Assembly (NCBI GenBank): GCA_037951165.1
Contig: JBBDHG010000019.1
Span: forward strand, 6,038,001-6,102,000
Length of the DNA: 64,000 bases
DNA from: Lophius americanus
Taxonomy: Eukaryota; Chordata; Actinopteri; Lophiiformes; Lophiidae
Reading direction: 5' to 3'
The translations under genes were made by a program, and so were the position numbers. Position 1 is the stretch's first letter; the number at the start of each line of letters is the position of its first letter. The notes under the pieces are model-generated. The model was not told where the DNA came from. It saw nothing but the letters and a program-made list of their open reading frames with translations, and did no database searches. This document shows positions 30,335 through 43,394 of this stretch, in pieces.

Positions 30335-33300
30335 TCAGACTGTCTGTAGCTGGTATAGTTTGGGTCCTTTCTTCAGCAGGAAACCCTGCTCATTCAGAGA
30401 ACTCACCAGACCTTCAAAATCCACCACCTGGAATGAATCAACCATGAATCATTAAATCATCCAGTATGTATGGTATGGTAGTGTTTTTAGTATGGGATCG
30501 GGCTTCAGCGAATGCGTTTGGGAAGACGTTTTCAGAGATTCCACATTTTATAATGCATCTCTTAATGTTATTTCATCTTCTTTCCCCTTTATGCCCTCAG
30601 TTCTCCTCCTACAGAAACTAAGTTTATGATTAATGAAATTAATGAATACAAATACTTTTTTTAAGGTGGAGCTGATAACGTTGAACAACGGTGTCTTAAC
30701 TCAATTAATATCTCTTTCGGCGTTATAACATTATAATTTCATTTTTAGCAGGTTGAAAACTCAATTTTCCTGTACTTCACTGTTTTATATATTGTATGTG
30801 TATTTTAGTGCATTGAAATTGTAATGCTTTCACCTTGATGTTCAGTCTGTTTGCCACAGATCGAAGCATTTGTAGGTCAAACTGCCTCTCATTGGTCTTC
30901 TGCGCGTGCATGTGCAGCGCGTTGACCAGTCGTTTTCCAACGCTACGCTGACTCATGCCTGATCCAAGCTGAGAGCGTTCAAAGTCCAGATTGCCCAGAC
31001 CATCTGAGTATGTATCAGCCAGACTGCAAATCAAAATCACACACACACTTAAAGGGAAAGACTCAGGGCAGTACAATCAATGCCAGAAATGCACAACTGA
31101 GATATCATATTGATTTTTGGAGGACTGCGTGGATCTGAACATGCCACTTAGGAGTGCTGCATTCTGCATTTATTAGCGTTCGGCATGTACAGTCCGCTCG
31201 TATAAAACTCTTTTTGAGATGACATATGAGAAAACCCCCCACAAATACTACATTGATTAGTCAAGAAAAATAACTTCTTAAATGGAAGGATTTGCAGTAG
31301 CACTCTCAAAATATGATAACTGAATATCTTAACCTGTCAGAGCAATAGTCAGATACACCGATAACAAAGTCATTCGTTAGTTGTGTTAAAAGTGTGCAAG
31401 TCACACAGAGGCTTGAAGGGCCACCTGTGTTTCATGATCTCCACTACATCCTCAGCATCACTCTTGGTAGCCTTTTCTCTGAGCTCCAATCTGGCTCTTG
31501 CCTGCACAAAAACATACAGTGAAGCTGTTGAGTACTGGAACATCAGAGGTTTGTAAAATATATCCAGTTGACTGTAGCCTGAAACTCCATCAGAACATTA
31601 TGTTGTCTAGTTTACATGCTGCTGACAAGTGAAAACAGAAACACAAAGAAACCTACCTCAGTTAGTCTAATCAAAGACTCGAGTTGTCGTGTGGTGATGG
31701 GTGTGGAATCGGCAGAGTGCGCCTGAGATCTCAGTGACAGGTAGAAGTCTTGAATTGTCTGTGCTGCTTCAGGAGAGAGGGAGGGATGGACATACTGGCG
31801 AGCGTAGCTGATATACTTTCTCAGCAAACATGCTGGAATTGCGTCTACAGTTTCACCTTCAGGGACCTTGACACGGATATACATAAATGCAAATTATTTT
31901 TGATTGACAGATATTATTTCACTCATTAAGGAGGTGACAGGTGTTGGTCCATTGTTTTGATCATTTTTTTTTTTTTACCTGTAAACGTTCAGAGAGCGGC
32001 AAATCTGAGTGATCTAGAAGGATAGAGGTCTCTAAGGCACTGTTAGTCCTGGTAACTATGGCGCTGCTGGTTCTGCCTTTTCCTGCCCTGCTTGCCATGA
32101 CGTGTTCAGATAGACGGCGGTCATGTGATTCATCTGGGATGTCCAGGAGGAGAAAGACCACATCGAATCGAGAGAGGAGAGCGGAGCCCATTCTGAAAAC
32201 AAGAATGCAACTCTGGATATAATCCAATCACGTTGACATTTACACAAATATACTGAAATTTCTTACACGAGTCGTTCTTTTTCTTTTATTTTTAAATACG
32301 TACTTCAGGTTTTCCGAGACACTCTTGCCTCTGTTGTAATGTCCCCCAATGGGGTTTGCAGCAGCTATGACGGACGTTCTGGCAGGCAGAGAGGAAACTA
32401 TTCCAGCTTTAGCCAGACTCACAGACTGCTGCTCCATGGCTTCTAGCAGAGCCTGCTGCTGGTTGCCCAACTTGTCAAATTCATCAATGCAGCACAGGCC
32501 TAAAAAGAATAAAACGGAAGATGAGGACAAGAAGACAGTGGGGTAGGGAGGACAAAAAGAAGAAATAAACAGGTGAGGGAGATTGGGACGAGGACAAATC
32601 CTGTTTCATATGCAGCTTCAAAGGCTTTGCTGCCCCCACAGGCACAGAGCAGGAAGCAAATAGAACCAAATCTGTTAATTTCCAGTGATTCATAAACTCC
32701 TCTGGTAGGATATTATTCAAGCAGGTATCTTAAATTAGACATCACAAAACATTTGCAACAACCTGCACACAATATTTGGACAGATTTCACTTGAACATAT
32801 ACTTATGACTGATGTGAGGAAGGCCTGCATACCAAATCTATATACATTATACATGACAGGTGCAAACACATTTTAAGTTTCTACTTTTTTCCTACCTTGG
32901 TCAGCCAGCACCAAGGCTCCGGCCTCCAGAGCATAATCCCCTGTTCCCGCGTCTCGGGATAAACTCACAGTTAGTCCTTAAGAAATAAATGAATACATCA
33001 GTTTATTATGCTTTAATTGGCAACTGCTCAGAGTAACATAACTCAGGGAGGGATGTATAACTTACCTGTGGTGCTTGTGCTATTTCCGCACACATAGATT
33101 CCTCTGGGAGCCACATTACACACAGCCTAAATACAGAGTACATGTGAATATAGAAAAGCATGAAGTTTGTAATAAAACTGTTCTTGACCAATATACTACA
33201 GTTTTAACAAGAGTGACATAAAGATGACCTATCCCCCCAACGACATCCTTTCTAAAATTGTACAATAAATTGCATCACTATGTGACACATCCTCCACAGC

Positions 33301-36300
33301 ATATTATGTGCCTAGAGTAGTATCAAATGTCTAAGATTGATTCCATTGACAAGATGAACAACCTTCAGTGTCACCTTAAAATAATCTAAAACATAAAATT
33401 AAAACAAAAAATAAAATCTGGATATAAATTAGAATGTAACATGGTACAATTACTGATTATAGACGTTACATGTAAAGTTTGGAGAATCAAGTATGTATAG
33501 TTTTCAAGTTATGCACTTTGTCAAAATTGAATAAGAACGGAAACCTTTATCAACGAATGACTACGACTTAATGTCAATGTGATTATAAACAAGTAATAGA
33601 ACCTCAGATAAAGAGTAGAAAAGTTACACAGCCGTAATTACTAGTCGGTAGCTGCTACTATTTCTCCGTTCAAAGTGTTTTCTTTGTTACCTGTAACATC
33701 TGACTCTTTCCCAGTCCAGGGTCTCCCACCACCAGGATGTGTGGGTCTCCTCTAACAGGGACGCTGTTCTTGTCTGTGTGTTTCTGTCTGCCTCCAAACA
33801 ATGCCAAGGCCAGAGCAGCTTTCACCAGCTAGGGACACACAAGTATACACATGTTGGACTGGACGTCTATGACTTCTTGACAAATCAAGATGACGCCCTC
33901 TTTAGTAGGTGTGAAAATCTTTGCTACATTCTGAGGAAAATGCAGCTGGGGGTCTTAATCTTGTTATGTAACTCACCAGGTGGCCATAGATGACGGGACA
34001 CAAAGAGCTGAAACGGGAGGGAAGATCAGTGTTATATATCAAACAAGTTAACAGCACCATATTACAAAGCTACTTAACTGGAGCAACAATCCTTTTATAT
34101 TAACGGAGAGGAAAAACTGAAAAATAGTTAAAAACAATCCAATATTCAAGATCCTGACTGCTAGGTGCGGACAAAAAATATAAAGTTTCACCTAAATTTG
34201 TTTCAGAGGCTATTTAGTAATCTAAACCAACTCATGTGGCCAGTTGGCCAAACGTTCAGCAGTCTTTTTTTTCAGCTCCAGATGCCTGAAATCAGCTGGG
34301 TGACTCAAAGAAAAATACATTTGTTAAAAAAAACAACAAAGGCCACATTCACGTAAAAAGCCCCCTTGCTTAATTACAATTTTATTACATCAGATTTGTT
34401 TATTTTGCTGGTTCACATTCATAATTAAAGTGACCTGTATTAAGTTCTAATGAGAACGTGTATGTCCACTTAAATGGCGAACATGTTCAATTCAATTTTA
34501 TTCATTTACAGGAAAATAACAACAAATGTTATCTCAAGGCACTTTCCAGAGATGGCAGGTCTAGACTAGACAGTACTCTTTATTCTAGAATGACCTCAGA
34601 GTGAAACTGCATTTCAAAAAGCAGAAAATTTGAGCAGATCCCAACAAGAGTGGGCTGTCATCTGGGAGTGGCCGAGTGGGAGAGGGGAGAGAGTGTGAAA
34701 GTGCACGTTGAAACATTTTTGCTAGAGCCGTCAGCGTCATCAACAACCAAAAATAACATACGTGTGAAACGACTAGTGGTATTCAAACAGAAATGGACCC
34801 AGTAGAAGTGACTGATGGATGACTTTTTGCTCTGGGGGATGACATGTACTTTATCAGAATTCCATGAGCAGATTGTAAAGAGCGGCTACAATCAAAAAAA
34901 ATCGTATTTGTGTGACATAAAGGCAAAAAGATCATCAAATTCTTCACCATGGTGTTCTGAATGCAGCCTAGAACAACAATACGATTATTCTTTCTATGGC
35001 CTACATGTGGTAGTTCAAACCATGTGTGTTTGGGTTGTATATCTTACTGTACTATAAGTCTCAGCAGGTTTGGCTGTGACTGGATCTCCTGGATGGCGTA
35101 CAGCTCCTTCAGACTGAACTCTTCTCCTCTGGCACAATCTTCATGTGACCCGCTTGAGTCCTGAGCTGACTTGGACTGCTGACCTACTCATAACAAAGAA
35201 CAACTTGTGGCTCTCATACATTACAAATATGCAGTAAATTCACCCCTTATCACTTTAGACACATTTTATAGGAACATTGTTGGGTACCTTTATTGTTACT
35301 GACTGAAGTGGCTTCGAGGTAGAGGAGGAACATGCACTGATCCTTATTTCCCCGGGAACTGCCTGCATACAAGTAAGAAAAAAGTGGGAGTTTTTTGATG
35401 TTTTTTGTGTGGCCACTATGGTTACCATATATGTATTGTCTTCGTACCATCGTTGGTAACTCTCACTATCCCGGTTACAGTAACAGCATCTCCGGGGACG
35501 CAGCTGTCACAGAGGTCGGAAGTCAGGTGACATTCCACCGTGCGTGGGATTCGTCCAGTTTCCCTCTGCTCCCCGCCTATCAACTCCTGCACCCTGAAGA
35601 GGCAAAAACTCATTTGAAATGAAGTATGTAAATGGTGACACAGGATATTTACAGTGTTTTTGTTATTAAAATGAATTCTGAGAGATGCTGGGACGTCACA
35701 TAGCCGTCCCGGAAAACCCGGACATTGTAACTATTACACCTTTTGGGTGTAAGCTCTGGTAGTCATCCTTTTTGTAAAACAGGTCAAAACAGTCGGTGAT
35801 TAAATTCTTGAATAAAAACATTTAATCCGTAATTCCTATTATTTTGCAGCCTTACCATCTCTTATTTTCATATTTTGTAACGGATTGTGACTCGACCTTG
35901 TTTTTCTGGAGGATATTATAATACTGCGGCATGTGCAATATTCTGGTTAGGATAGCGCTTTACAAAGCAATTTCCCAATACTACAACCTAGAGTTTGTGT
36001 GATAATGTATGTCTGCATGGTCAGGCTGTCCTGCACAAGAGCAACATACATATATATTTTGACAGTACTTTCCTAAAGCGCCACTTTATGGTAATACAAT
36101 TAATTAATTATTTGTTCTCTTACATTTTACCACAGGTCTCCATTTCATTGTTTTGTGTTCTTGTCCTGCATACACCGCATCATTTTAGACACATTTAATA
36201 AGAACATCCTTGGGTACGTTTACATTCTAATTAAGTATGATGAGAAAGTGTTATTAGTTCCAATAATGTGCTTAGCATGTAAAGTAGGGATGGCATAATT

Positions 36301-39300
36301 GCATTGTGGTATGTTGATGCCTGCAACTTGTCAATGTCATGTCATGCCTTTTATCTTATCATTTTGTGTGTGTGTTAAGCTTTTTTTCAAATATTCATGT
36401 CACTGACAATGAGCCAAATAGTACCATAGCTTAAAACACATCTGGAGCCAATATACTACATTCTTTATAACATTTGACCAACAACTAAAACATGTTATAC
36501 ACAGACACTGGACAAACTCACTTGATGATCTGCCAGTCTACAGTTTGGGTAAGTGGAGAAGTGCGACAGGGGGTGAAAGAGCGACTGCGGCACTCAGGCT
36601 GGACACACTAAGCGACAGAGACATAATGTATAACAATAAAATTCTTTATTTCTACAGCATCTTTGCTACAAGAAACACTGCTCAAAGTGCTTGACATCAA
36701 AAACATAATATTTACAAAGTGCTGAAAATGTATTATGTACATTGATTTCGCAAAGTTAATCTTTGACTCTAAGTAATTATGCCAAAGTTGGTTGTGTGTT
36801 CATTGAAAGGTTTTTTTTTTTTGTTTACTAAGAATGAAGAAGAGAACAGAAAAGTCTTGAAGGAAATGAGGGAGTTGGAACCGTGCTTCCACATACCTTG
36901 GTAGGTGCAGCATATTTCCCATGCTGCAGTGATAGAGACTGCATGTGTGAGCAGTTGAGGCACCTGAAGGCCATCCTGGTGCACTGAGGTCTAATATTAC
37001 TCACTCTGATCACCGTTCCCCTAACACATACAAGCCGTCCAAACACACTGGCACGCAAGGTCCGCAAGGGAGTCAAAGGTTCATAGTTATACAGCCTGTG
37101 GAAGAATCAAACGAGTAATGACGTCATCATTCATGATCAGCAAGTGTAAAGGTGTCAAAACAACTAATTGAGCTTCACTGTGCGAATTACCTGGCACTAA
37201 TGTGAGGGATGTTGATGATCGGTGCTGCAACAGGAAGCTCCTCTCCTTGGAGCTCAGCAGCCTGTTTCTCCAAATCAACGGTCAACACCTGAAACACACA
37301 CACACAAACGCACACACACCCACATCACTCTGGTATTCATCTTCTCGGACCTCACAGTTTAAAGCTTAAGATCTATAGTTTGTTGATCTCGAGCAGAGGG
37401 CTAATAGTGACAGTAGAGCATTTTTTTTTAAGATAAAAAACAGAGTTTTTAAAATGTTAACTATATTATTATCGGACTTACTACAGAACATAAACTTTTT
37501 TTTATTATTTCTGGAAGGCCGTAAGTTGCAAATGACAAATGACAACATGCATATTGTTTGTTTTGGCGTCTGTGTGTATGTCTACCTGGTGAATAGCCAC
37601 TCCCAAACAGTTGAGTATCACCTCTGGCTGTTCCTTCAGCTCTGTGGTCAGATCAGGAATTGCTTCATGTACAACATGGTCTCCAGTCAAGTCTGCATAA
37701 TCCACGAGTACACTACCCTGACGCTCAATCTCATCCTGCAAACAAACGTACAAGAATTGTTCTTTTATTTTCTTTTGTAACTCTGTTTGTTATTGAGATT
37801 CAAAATAAATAACACATCAAAAAATACAATAAAAAAATCTCCCTGAGATATTTTAGGCATTGCTTTATCCATTTATCACAAGTTCCGGGGAAGGGCTCCT
37901 CAGAACCAATCAATTTTGATAAGAAAATGAAATTAGACAATTATGAGAAAAAGGGAAAACAGAAAAAGAAGAAGATAGAAAAAAAGACAATAGTATAGAG
38001 GGAGCAACCATTTTTTTTTTACCAATTTGTGTGTGTAATTAGTCATTTGTGGATATAATGTCAGGCCTATGAGGTGTTATATACTTGAGGTATTTTTCCC
38101 AGAGAGAAGATAGATGTGTATTTTAATGTTTGACAGACCTTTAAAGATACATGTCATGATCCTTGTACTCATTTCTGATTTCTACTGGGAAAGTTTTAAA
38201 TAGCTATTTGAGTCTATGTACTATATTCATTTTAATGGATTTAATCCTAGAACACACATTTAAAAATGGTCTAAGATTCCAGAATTGCTATTTTAAATGA
38301 CATTTCAGAAAATCAGAACTCCATTTTGAAGGATGTTCTTAAAAATCAAGTTATAGATCGATACAGGTTAAATAAGAAAAGATTACAGCAAATATTAGCG
38401 CATGAAACAAACAACACTGACCTTGTCATAAAGGTGAATCTTTGAAGCGAAATATTTTTCAAACACTTTGATCTTCTCCACACTAGGTGAACTCTCAATG
38501 AAGCCTACACAAAAAGTCATATTACGGCAGACAATAAATATCAGACTGAAAGTGACATCATCAGGAACAAGGGGCCTCATTCACCAACTGTTCTTACGAA
38601 GAAATATGTTCTTAAACCCATTTACGCAATCTTTACGAAGAGTCAAACATTCACCAGTTTTTTTATTTTGGATTTGTTCTTGGGTAAGAACAGAATCTAC
38701 GACGATTCCTAAGTGATTTAATTTTTGTGAAAAACAATTGACCAATAGTGATTTCTTCAATTATACTGTTGTATAATAAAGGTTTTAATTACAATCATAT
38801 TTTTCCATTTATAATAATTCATAACAATATTGCCAATATTCTATACAACAGACTTGCTGTTCAAGTTTGATATCAAATAATTAATCATTTGTAATTAAAG
38901 GATTTAAAAAACGACTGTTACAGCTTACAATTAATGAACAAAACACCTTTAATACAAAAATAAAAAGGTTTCATTGTGTATCTTTCACTTTTTCAAATTA
39001 ACATTAATTTCTTTCAGTGTGTCAGAGGTTGTGACCAGAGTTGATGCTGTCAGTGGAAGAGTCTCAGAACAGATGTGCAGTGCTGCTTCAGCCCGTGTTT
39101 GTTTGTCGTGCTTGTTTGTTTGTCCATTGCTGCAGGAAGAGGACGGTTGAATCTGGTCCCCGAATTTGGTCCACGATACGCTGGGCCAGGATTAGGGTCC
39201 CTTTTTGGTCTCTGTGCACCCCCCTCCAAATACTGTGTTCACTGTAATAACATCCCATTTTCTTGTATTATAAATGTAATGTATTATTATTATTATTATT

Positions 39301-40824
39301 ATTAATATTGTATATCCCAAAAAAGTCCCCAACCCTACGATCTATGAGCAATCACCCTGATTGAGCTCCTCAAATTAAAGGTGAAGTTATGGCAACGGTA
39401 TTTTTAGTCAAATATCTCCTCGAAGTGAATAAAATATGAACTTTTAGATTAAAATATGGCTAAAACATGACAAAAACAAGACAGGTCTTCTTGAGTCGTT
39501 GCAGTCATTTGGACCAACAGTTAGGATGTTATGTCTGAAAAACATTGTTTTCCCAAAAAGCAAAATATGAACTATTAAAGTAAAACACTGATGTTGTGTG
39601 ATGTATTCTAGAGCGATCACTCGAGGCGATTCATATGCACCAAATTTGGACTAAATCGAACCAATGGTTAAGAATTTATTGGCCAAAAACTTTTGGAGAT
39701 AAAGCTCCCCCCAGTGTGACAAATATACACCTGACCTTTGCCAAAAACCTCCTGCTTTTCCTCCAATTAATGGTTATAAAATTTGAAAATTTGAAGATTC
39801 CACAAAATCCCCAACTTTTCAGCGATATAAGACATTCAAGTCATTTTGCTGTCAACCTCCTGAAGCAATATATTATATTATAAACTTCAGAAAAGTCTTA
39901 ATCTTTTTTTTTAATGTTTTGAGTCCGGTGCCCGACTGTCTTTACACTTTCTAATTGGCATTTTCTTCCAGCTCACATGCAGAACGGGATTCACCATGTT
40001 AATAACGGAGGTGTGAACATTTTGGAGGTTTCAGAAGGTTTCATGAATCTGACGTAGAACAAATTTATGAAAGCACGTAAGAAGATATTGGTTTATGAGG
40101 CCCATTGCTTGTGTCTACATTATGCATTCTCATGTGACTGAGCTTAAAAACACTTGCTTGCCTTCAGTGAAGTAGAGGGTCCATCCTTTGTATGGACACA
40201 TCACATCTAGGGTCAACTGACAAAGGACTGAGGAGGGAAACAGAGCGTCGGGATTACACATTTTGACAGTTGCTGCAATTAACATGCCATTAAAACGTTT
40301 AAGAGACAAATGTTTTCAATTATGTTGACTAGTAATATGGCTTTAGCGCATGCTAATTGTTTTACTCCCACATTATTTTGCTATGTAGCAAACAACAGCT
40401 GCCAATAAAAAGAAATTCTAACATTTATAGCCTATTCATAGAAATAAAAAAAATTTATTGAATTGATACATTTATCTGTAAAATGACACTCACCTCTTTG
40501 GTAGTTTCCTGAACTTCCTCCCTCAACACCACCACCTCCACTTGTTGATGCTCCTCCTCTGCATGGTTTACCCCTCCCGCCTCCTCCTCTCCATCCTGCA
40601 CCCCCTCCTCCACCTCTCCATCCTCCTCCACCTCTCCATCCTCCTCCACCTCTCCATCCTCCTCCTCCACCCCCTCCTCCTCTCCATCCTCCACCACCAC
40701 CACCACCACCACCTGCTCCTCCTCTCCACCCTCCTCTGCTGCCTCTCCATCCACCACCACTGCCACCGCCACGTCCTCCTCCTTCACCTCTCCATGAGCC
40801 TCTCCTTGATTCCTCTCCACTCAT
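30335..40824 (-). CDS. mcm8: MCM8 DNA helicase (complete coding sequence, 20 exons)
   Basis: MCM8 pairs with MCM9 in a AAA+ helicase that supports homologous recombination and meiosis. Coding exons are 40494-40824, 40162-40227, 38422-38504, 37586-37735, 37191-37288, 36897-37095, 36522-36607, 35448-35593, 35288-35362, 35048-35183, 33977-34007, 33691-33828, 33066-33126, 32896-32976, 32304-32499, 31979-32192, 31657-31866, 31425-31501, 30834-31023 and 30335-30427. They total 2661 nt (886 residues plus TGA), all in phase. Visible motifs are zinc cysteines C288, C291, C310 and C315, Walker A GDPGLGKS (502-509), Walker B CIDEFD (564-569), the arginine finger SRFD (R634), and the carboxyl end LLKKGPKLYQLQTV. 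Human MCM8 has 840 residues; the excess lies in an RG/WRGGGG-rich amino end. One donor is GC. Non-coding exon 1 was not located. Confidence 0.97.
31979..32499 (-). CDS. mcm8: mcm8 Walker B and arginine-finger exons
   Basis: Exon 32304-32499 encodes LCCIDEFDKLGNQQQALLEA, sensor 1 AAANP and the pre-sensor region. Exon 31979-32192 starts MGSALLSRFDVVF. The Walker B acidic pair and the SRFD arginine finger are intact, so the ATPase is predicted to be active. Confidence 0.96.
33691..33828 (-). CDS. mcm8: mcm8 Walker A exon
   Basis: The exon encodes LVKAALALALFGG and then RGDPHILVVGDPGLGKSQML. The GDPGLGKS phosphate-binding loop is intact, including the lysine. Confidence 0.97.
33977..34007 (-). 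CDS. mcm8: mcm8 31-nt microexon
   Basis: A tiny exon between CGTTTCAG and GTGAGT encodes SLCPVIYGHL. Its first base completes a His codon started in the previous exon. The human counterpart reads NSLCPVIFGHELVK, so it is required to keep the alignment continuous into the ATPase domain. Confidence 0.92.
34478..34620. repeat. Common teleost interspersed repeat in an mcm8 intron
   Basis: TTCAATTCAATTTTATTCAT is followed by AACAACAAATGTTATCTCAA and GGCACTTTCCAGAG, words of a very common teleost repeat. It lies between mcm8 coding exons 10 and 11. Confidence 0.55.
36522..37095 (-). CDS. mcm8: mcm8 coding exons 6 and 7 (zinc-binding, OB-fold region)
   Basis: Exon 6 (36897-37095) contains GTVIRVSNIRPQCTRMAF and RCLNC. 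Exon 7 (36522-36607) starts CVQPECRSRSF. The CxxC and Cx4C pairs form the zinc site of the MCM amino-terminal domain, here split by an intron. Donors are GTATGT and GTGAGT. Confidence 0.95.
38572..40103. mobile_element. 1.5-kb inverted-repeat DNA element in an mcm8 intron
   Basis: The left end is GGGCCTCATTCACCAA followed by TTCTTACG. The right end, read on the other strand, is GGGCCTCATAAACCAA followed by TTCTTACG, giving about 28 bp of imperfect terminal inverted repeat. The interior encodes no transposase and includes an (ATT)n run near 39280 and a copy of repeat family A. A clear target duplication was not found, so the superfamily is unassigned. It separates mcm8 coding exons 2 and 3. 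Confidence 0.7.
39310..39790 (+). repeat. Dispersed repeat family A, copy 4
   Basis: It includes CATATGCACCAAATTTGGAC, TAAATCGAACCAATGGTTAA and GGAGATAAAGCTCCCC, plus an upstream partial module with TTTGGACCAACAGTTAGGA. It is nested inside the inverted-repeat element at 38572-40103. Confidence 0.65.
40162..40227 (-). CDS. mcm8: mcm8 coding exon 2 with a GC donor
   Basis: This 66-nt exon encodes LCQLTLDVMCPYKGWTLYF and TE, matching the TLDRFIPYKGWKLYFSE region of human MCM8. It ends ACTGAAG|GCAAGC, so the following intron starts with GC. The only nearby GT, 8 nt downstream, would break the phase with the next exon. Confidence 0.88.
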
Positions 40825-40831
40825 TAGTTTC
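40494..40831 (-). CDS. mcm8: mcm8 first coding exon, RGG/WRGGGG-rich amino end
   Basis: After a GCGTTAG acceptor, 7 nt of leader precede ATG at 40824. The frame begins MSGEESRRGSWRGEGGGRGG and continues with eight Trp-Arg-Gly units embedded in Gly runs, ending GNYQR before a GTGAGT donor. Part of the DNA (about 40605-40700) is a tandem array of an 18-bp unit read on the plus strand as TCCTCCACCTCTCCATCC. Human MCM8 also starts with RG-rich sequence but is shorter. The alternative frames here are acidic/Val-rich or Trp/Arg-rich shadows. Confidence 0.92.
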
Positions 40832-42350
40832 CTAACGCAAAGACAGAAGCAGCAGCACTTGTGTTAGTTTGTATCACCAGCTACATTTATTATTTCAGTC
40901 AAGTACATCAGACTCATAAGCACTCATGGTGTCCCAGCAGATTAATCTATCACACCACTTGTCTTTGTTATCATTAATATTCTACGGATGCCAAACAGAC
41001 AGGGCCAAAAATGCTACACCCTATAAAAGGAATATAAAGCATACTGATGATCAAACTTATAGCTGTTTCATATTTCCATTGAATCATGGAAAAATAATAA
41101 TTAAACAGATATGTAGTGTAACTTATGTAGTAATGACAGAATGTTCATTCCCTGGTCTACAATTGGACAGCCTCTCTTTCATACATCACCTTGCAACAAC
41201 CTTGTCACATAACGTTTCAGACCAAGCCAGTAAATAGGCTGATCTCTGTCAAACATGCAGGTGTTTTAATGTTATATTGTTTAATGAAAAGCCCACTAAA
41301 ATAAATTATTCGCCCATTAATATATAAACAGGACAACAATAAAATGCTTGGTAAACCTCAAGGAAGAAAAATGGTCGAGAACTTTTATTCATCCCAATAT
41401 CTGAACCAGATAAAACTTTCTTACACGTCCGGGTCTGAGAATCAGCAGTCGGAATGACTTCACCCTGATTCTTGGATTCTTGATTTTAAAACTCGTGTAG
41501 TATAAGAGAAACCTAAGCTGGGAGCTAGTTCATTTAAGGTCCAAAGTGCAGAAACAAACAGGCACATACTGTTACATTCACTACTGTCACTATGGGCAAT
41601 ATAGGAGTCACCACTTCCTTCAAGATTTTGGACTTTGGGAAGAAGCAACAGATTGGAGCAAACACAGAAACCAACTGCATGAAAATTGTGAAAGTCTCAC
41701 CCAAAATGTTACATTACTATAAATATATATACAAAATTTTAAGTTTGTTAAGCAAATATCCACGACTTAAAACTCAATTCTAAAAAGTTTAACTTTAACT
41801 GGCAACGTTACTACTACTCATAATTAGACGTCAAAGAACGCAAATTTTTAATTAGATATAGTAATAGCTGATTCCCACTCATCATAACAGGTCTTGTGCT
41901 AAATGAAGCACTTTGAGATTTGATCCAAATGTAAAGTGCATTATAAATTAAATGTATTATTATTTTAACCTCTCTCGAGGTACTTGACTAGGTTAACAGT
42001 TTAATGGTGTTTAACTAAATGTTTCATAGAAAAATGTTGTCAAACGCTTGATGAAACAGTGCGAGATACGAACCTCTTGCTTCGATGTTGAAGAATATTT
42101 GAAGAACCTCAACAGGAACTACATTAACGAATATAAACATCACGAAGTTTGCTGTTTACACCGGAAAGCCTGTCAAAGTTCCCTCCATTGTGGACAACTT
42201 CTTCTTCTGATGTTATGTGCAGCTGAGTAAGCTTAAAGGCTGGGTTACTTTCTCTACCGCCATCTACAGGACACACAATGAATAACATCCCACACAACTC
42301 TTGGAATCTTATGTGTTTTACGCCAACGTTACAGAACGTCAACCTGTTCT
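40832..42350 (-). other. mcm8 upstream region; first exon not resolved
   Basis: The acceptor before the mcm8 start codon implies at least one untranslated exon here. Candidate donors include CGGACGT|GTAAGA near 41430 and sites near 42060, but none is decisive. No exon of a divergent gene was recognised on the plus strand. Confidence 0.4.
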
Positions 42351-43394
42351 GATTATTGGTTTTAGATTAAGCCTCGCCTGAATTACTATCAGACTACAAA
42401 CTTAAAATAAATCAACAAATAAAACGAGTATTTGCTTAACCTTGGTGTCTACGGACAGGTTAGGCCTGATATAATTTATTTTCAGCATCCGAACGAATTG
42501 TACCTATTCCTATACGTGAGTGATCTACAAATAAAACACACACACACAGACAGATTTCTTAAGATAAGAAAGGCTCTAACATCATTATATTTCAGTAACA
42601 CCATGCAACCGAATTATCAATAAATTAGAACAGAGACTCTTGGATAACAACTGCATTAAATGTGAAACTTAACTTAACTTAATGTTAAACTTTGAGATTT
42701 GATCCAAATGTAAAGTGCATTATAAATTAAATGTATTATTATTTATTATTATTATGCTATTTTACAGTTTCTTGTAGGATAGGACCAGAAATATGCGTGC
42801 TATTTTTGCACATGTAGTTTGATAGGCAATGTACCCAAAATGCACCAAAAAAGACATTTTGACCCCAGAGAGGGATTTGGGTGGCAAAATGCCAACTATA
42901 TCCAATAGGAAGTGCTTTAAGCACATACTCTAACCTTTGGCTGTGACATTAATTAACGTTTTTATTCAAATCTAGCCAATGTTCATAAAAAAAAAAACAA
43001 TAAATTGGGTAAAAGTCCAATTATGGGACTTTCAGGAAGAATTTGTTAAGATGGAAATGGATTAGTGGTTTATTCAAAAAGCGGTAAAAGTATGAAGAAA
43101 AGGGAGAGTATCATTATGAATGGCTGAAAAATGTAATAGTAATGATAAGAGACACCAATCAGAGAGCACCTTACCTCTAAAAGAAATTCAGATTGTAAGT
43201 AAATCCTACATATAGGCAGTAAAACCCTGAAAACTCTGGAAAAATATCTTTGGGAGGTGGTATATCATAAACGTCTTTGCTACTGTATGGTAATATATAA
43301 CTGTACATTTAAATGATAACTGTAGCCTATGTGTATACCTAATCCAAATGTAAAGTGCATTATAAATTAAATGTATTATTATTATTATTATTAC
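41908..43394 (+). repeat. Three short L2-type 3' tail fragments
   Basis: Three plus-strand fragments at 41908-41965, 42683-42755 and 43341-43394 share ATCCAAATGTAAAGTGCATT followed by ATAAATTAAATGTATTATT and an (ATT)n tail. The first two also share CACTTTGAGATTTGATCC or a close form. Each is under 80 bp, as expected for heavily 5'-truncated copies. The sequence between them is AT-rich without other recognised features. Confidence 0.75.

Noticed and set aside
40455..40820. 121-codon Glu/Val-rich frame overlapping the mcm8 first exon
   Set aside because: It is a shadow frame of the Gly-rich minisatellite. Only the MSGEES frame joins in phase to the next mcm8 exon and resembles RG-rich MCM8 amino ends.
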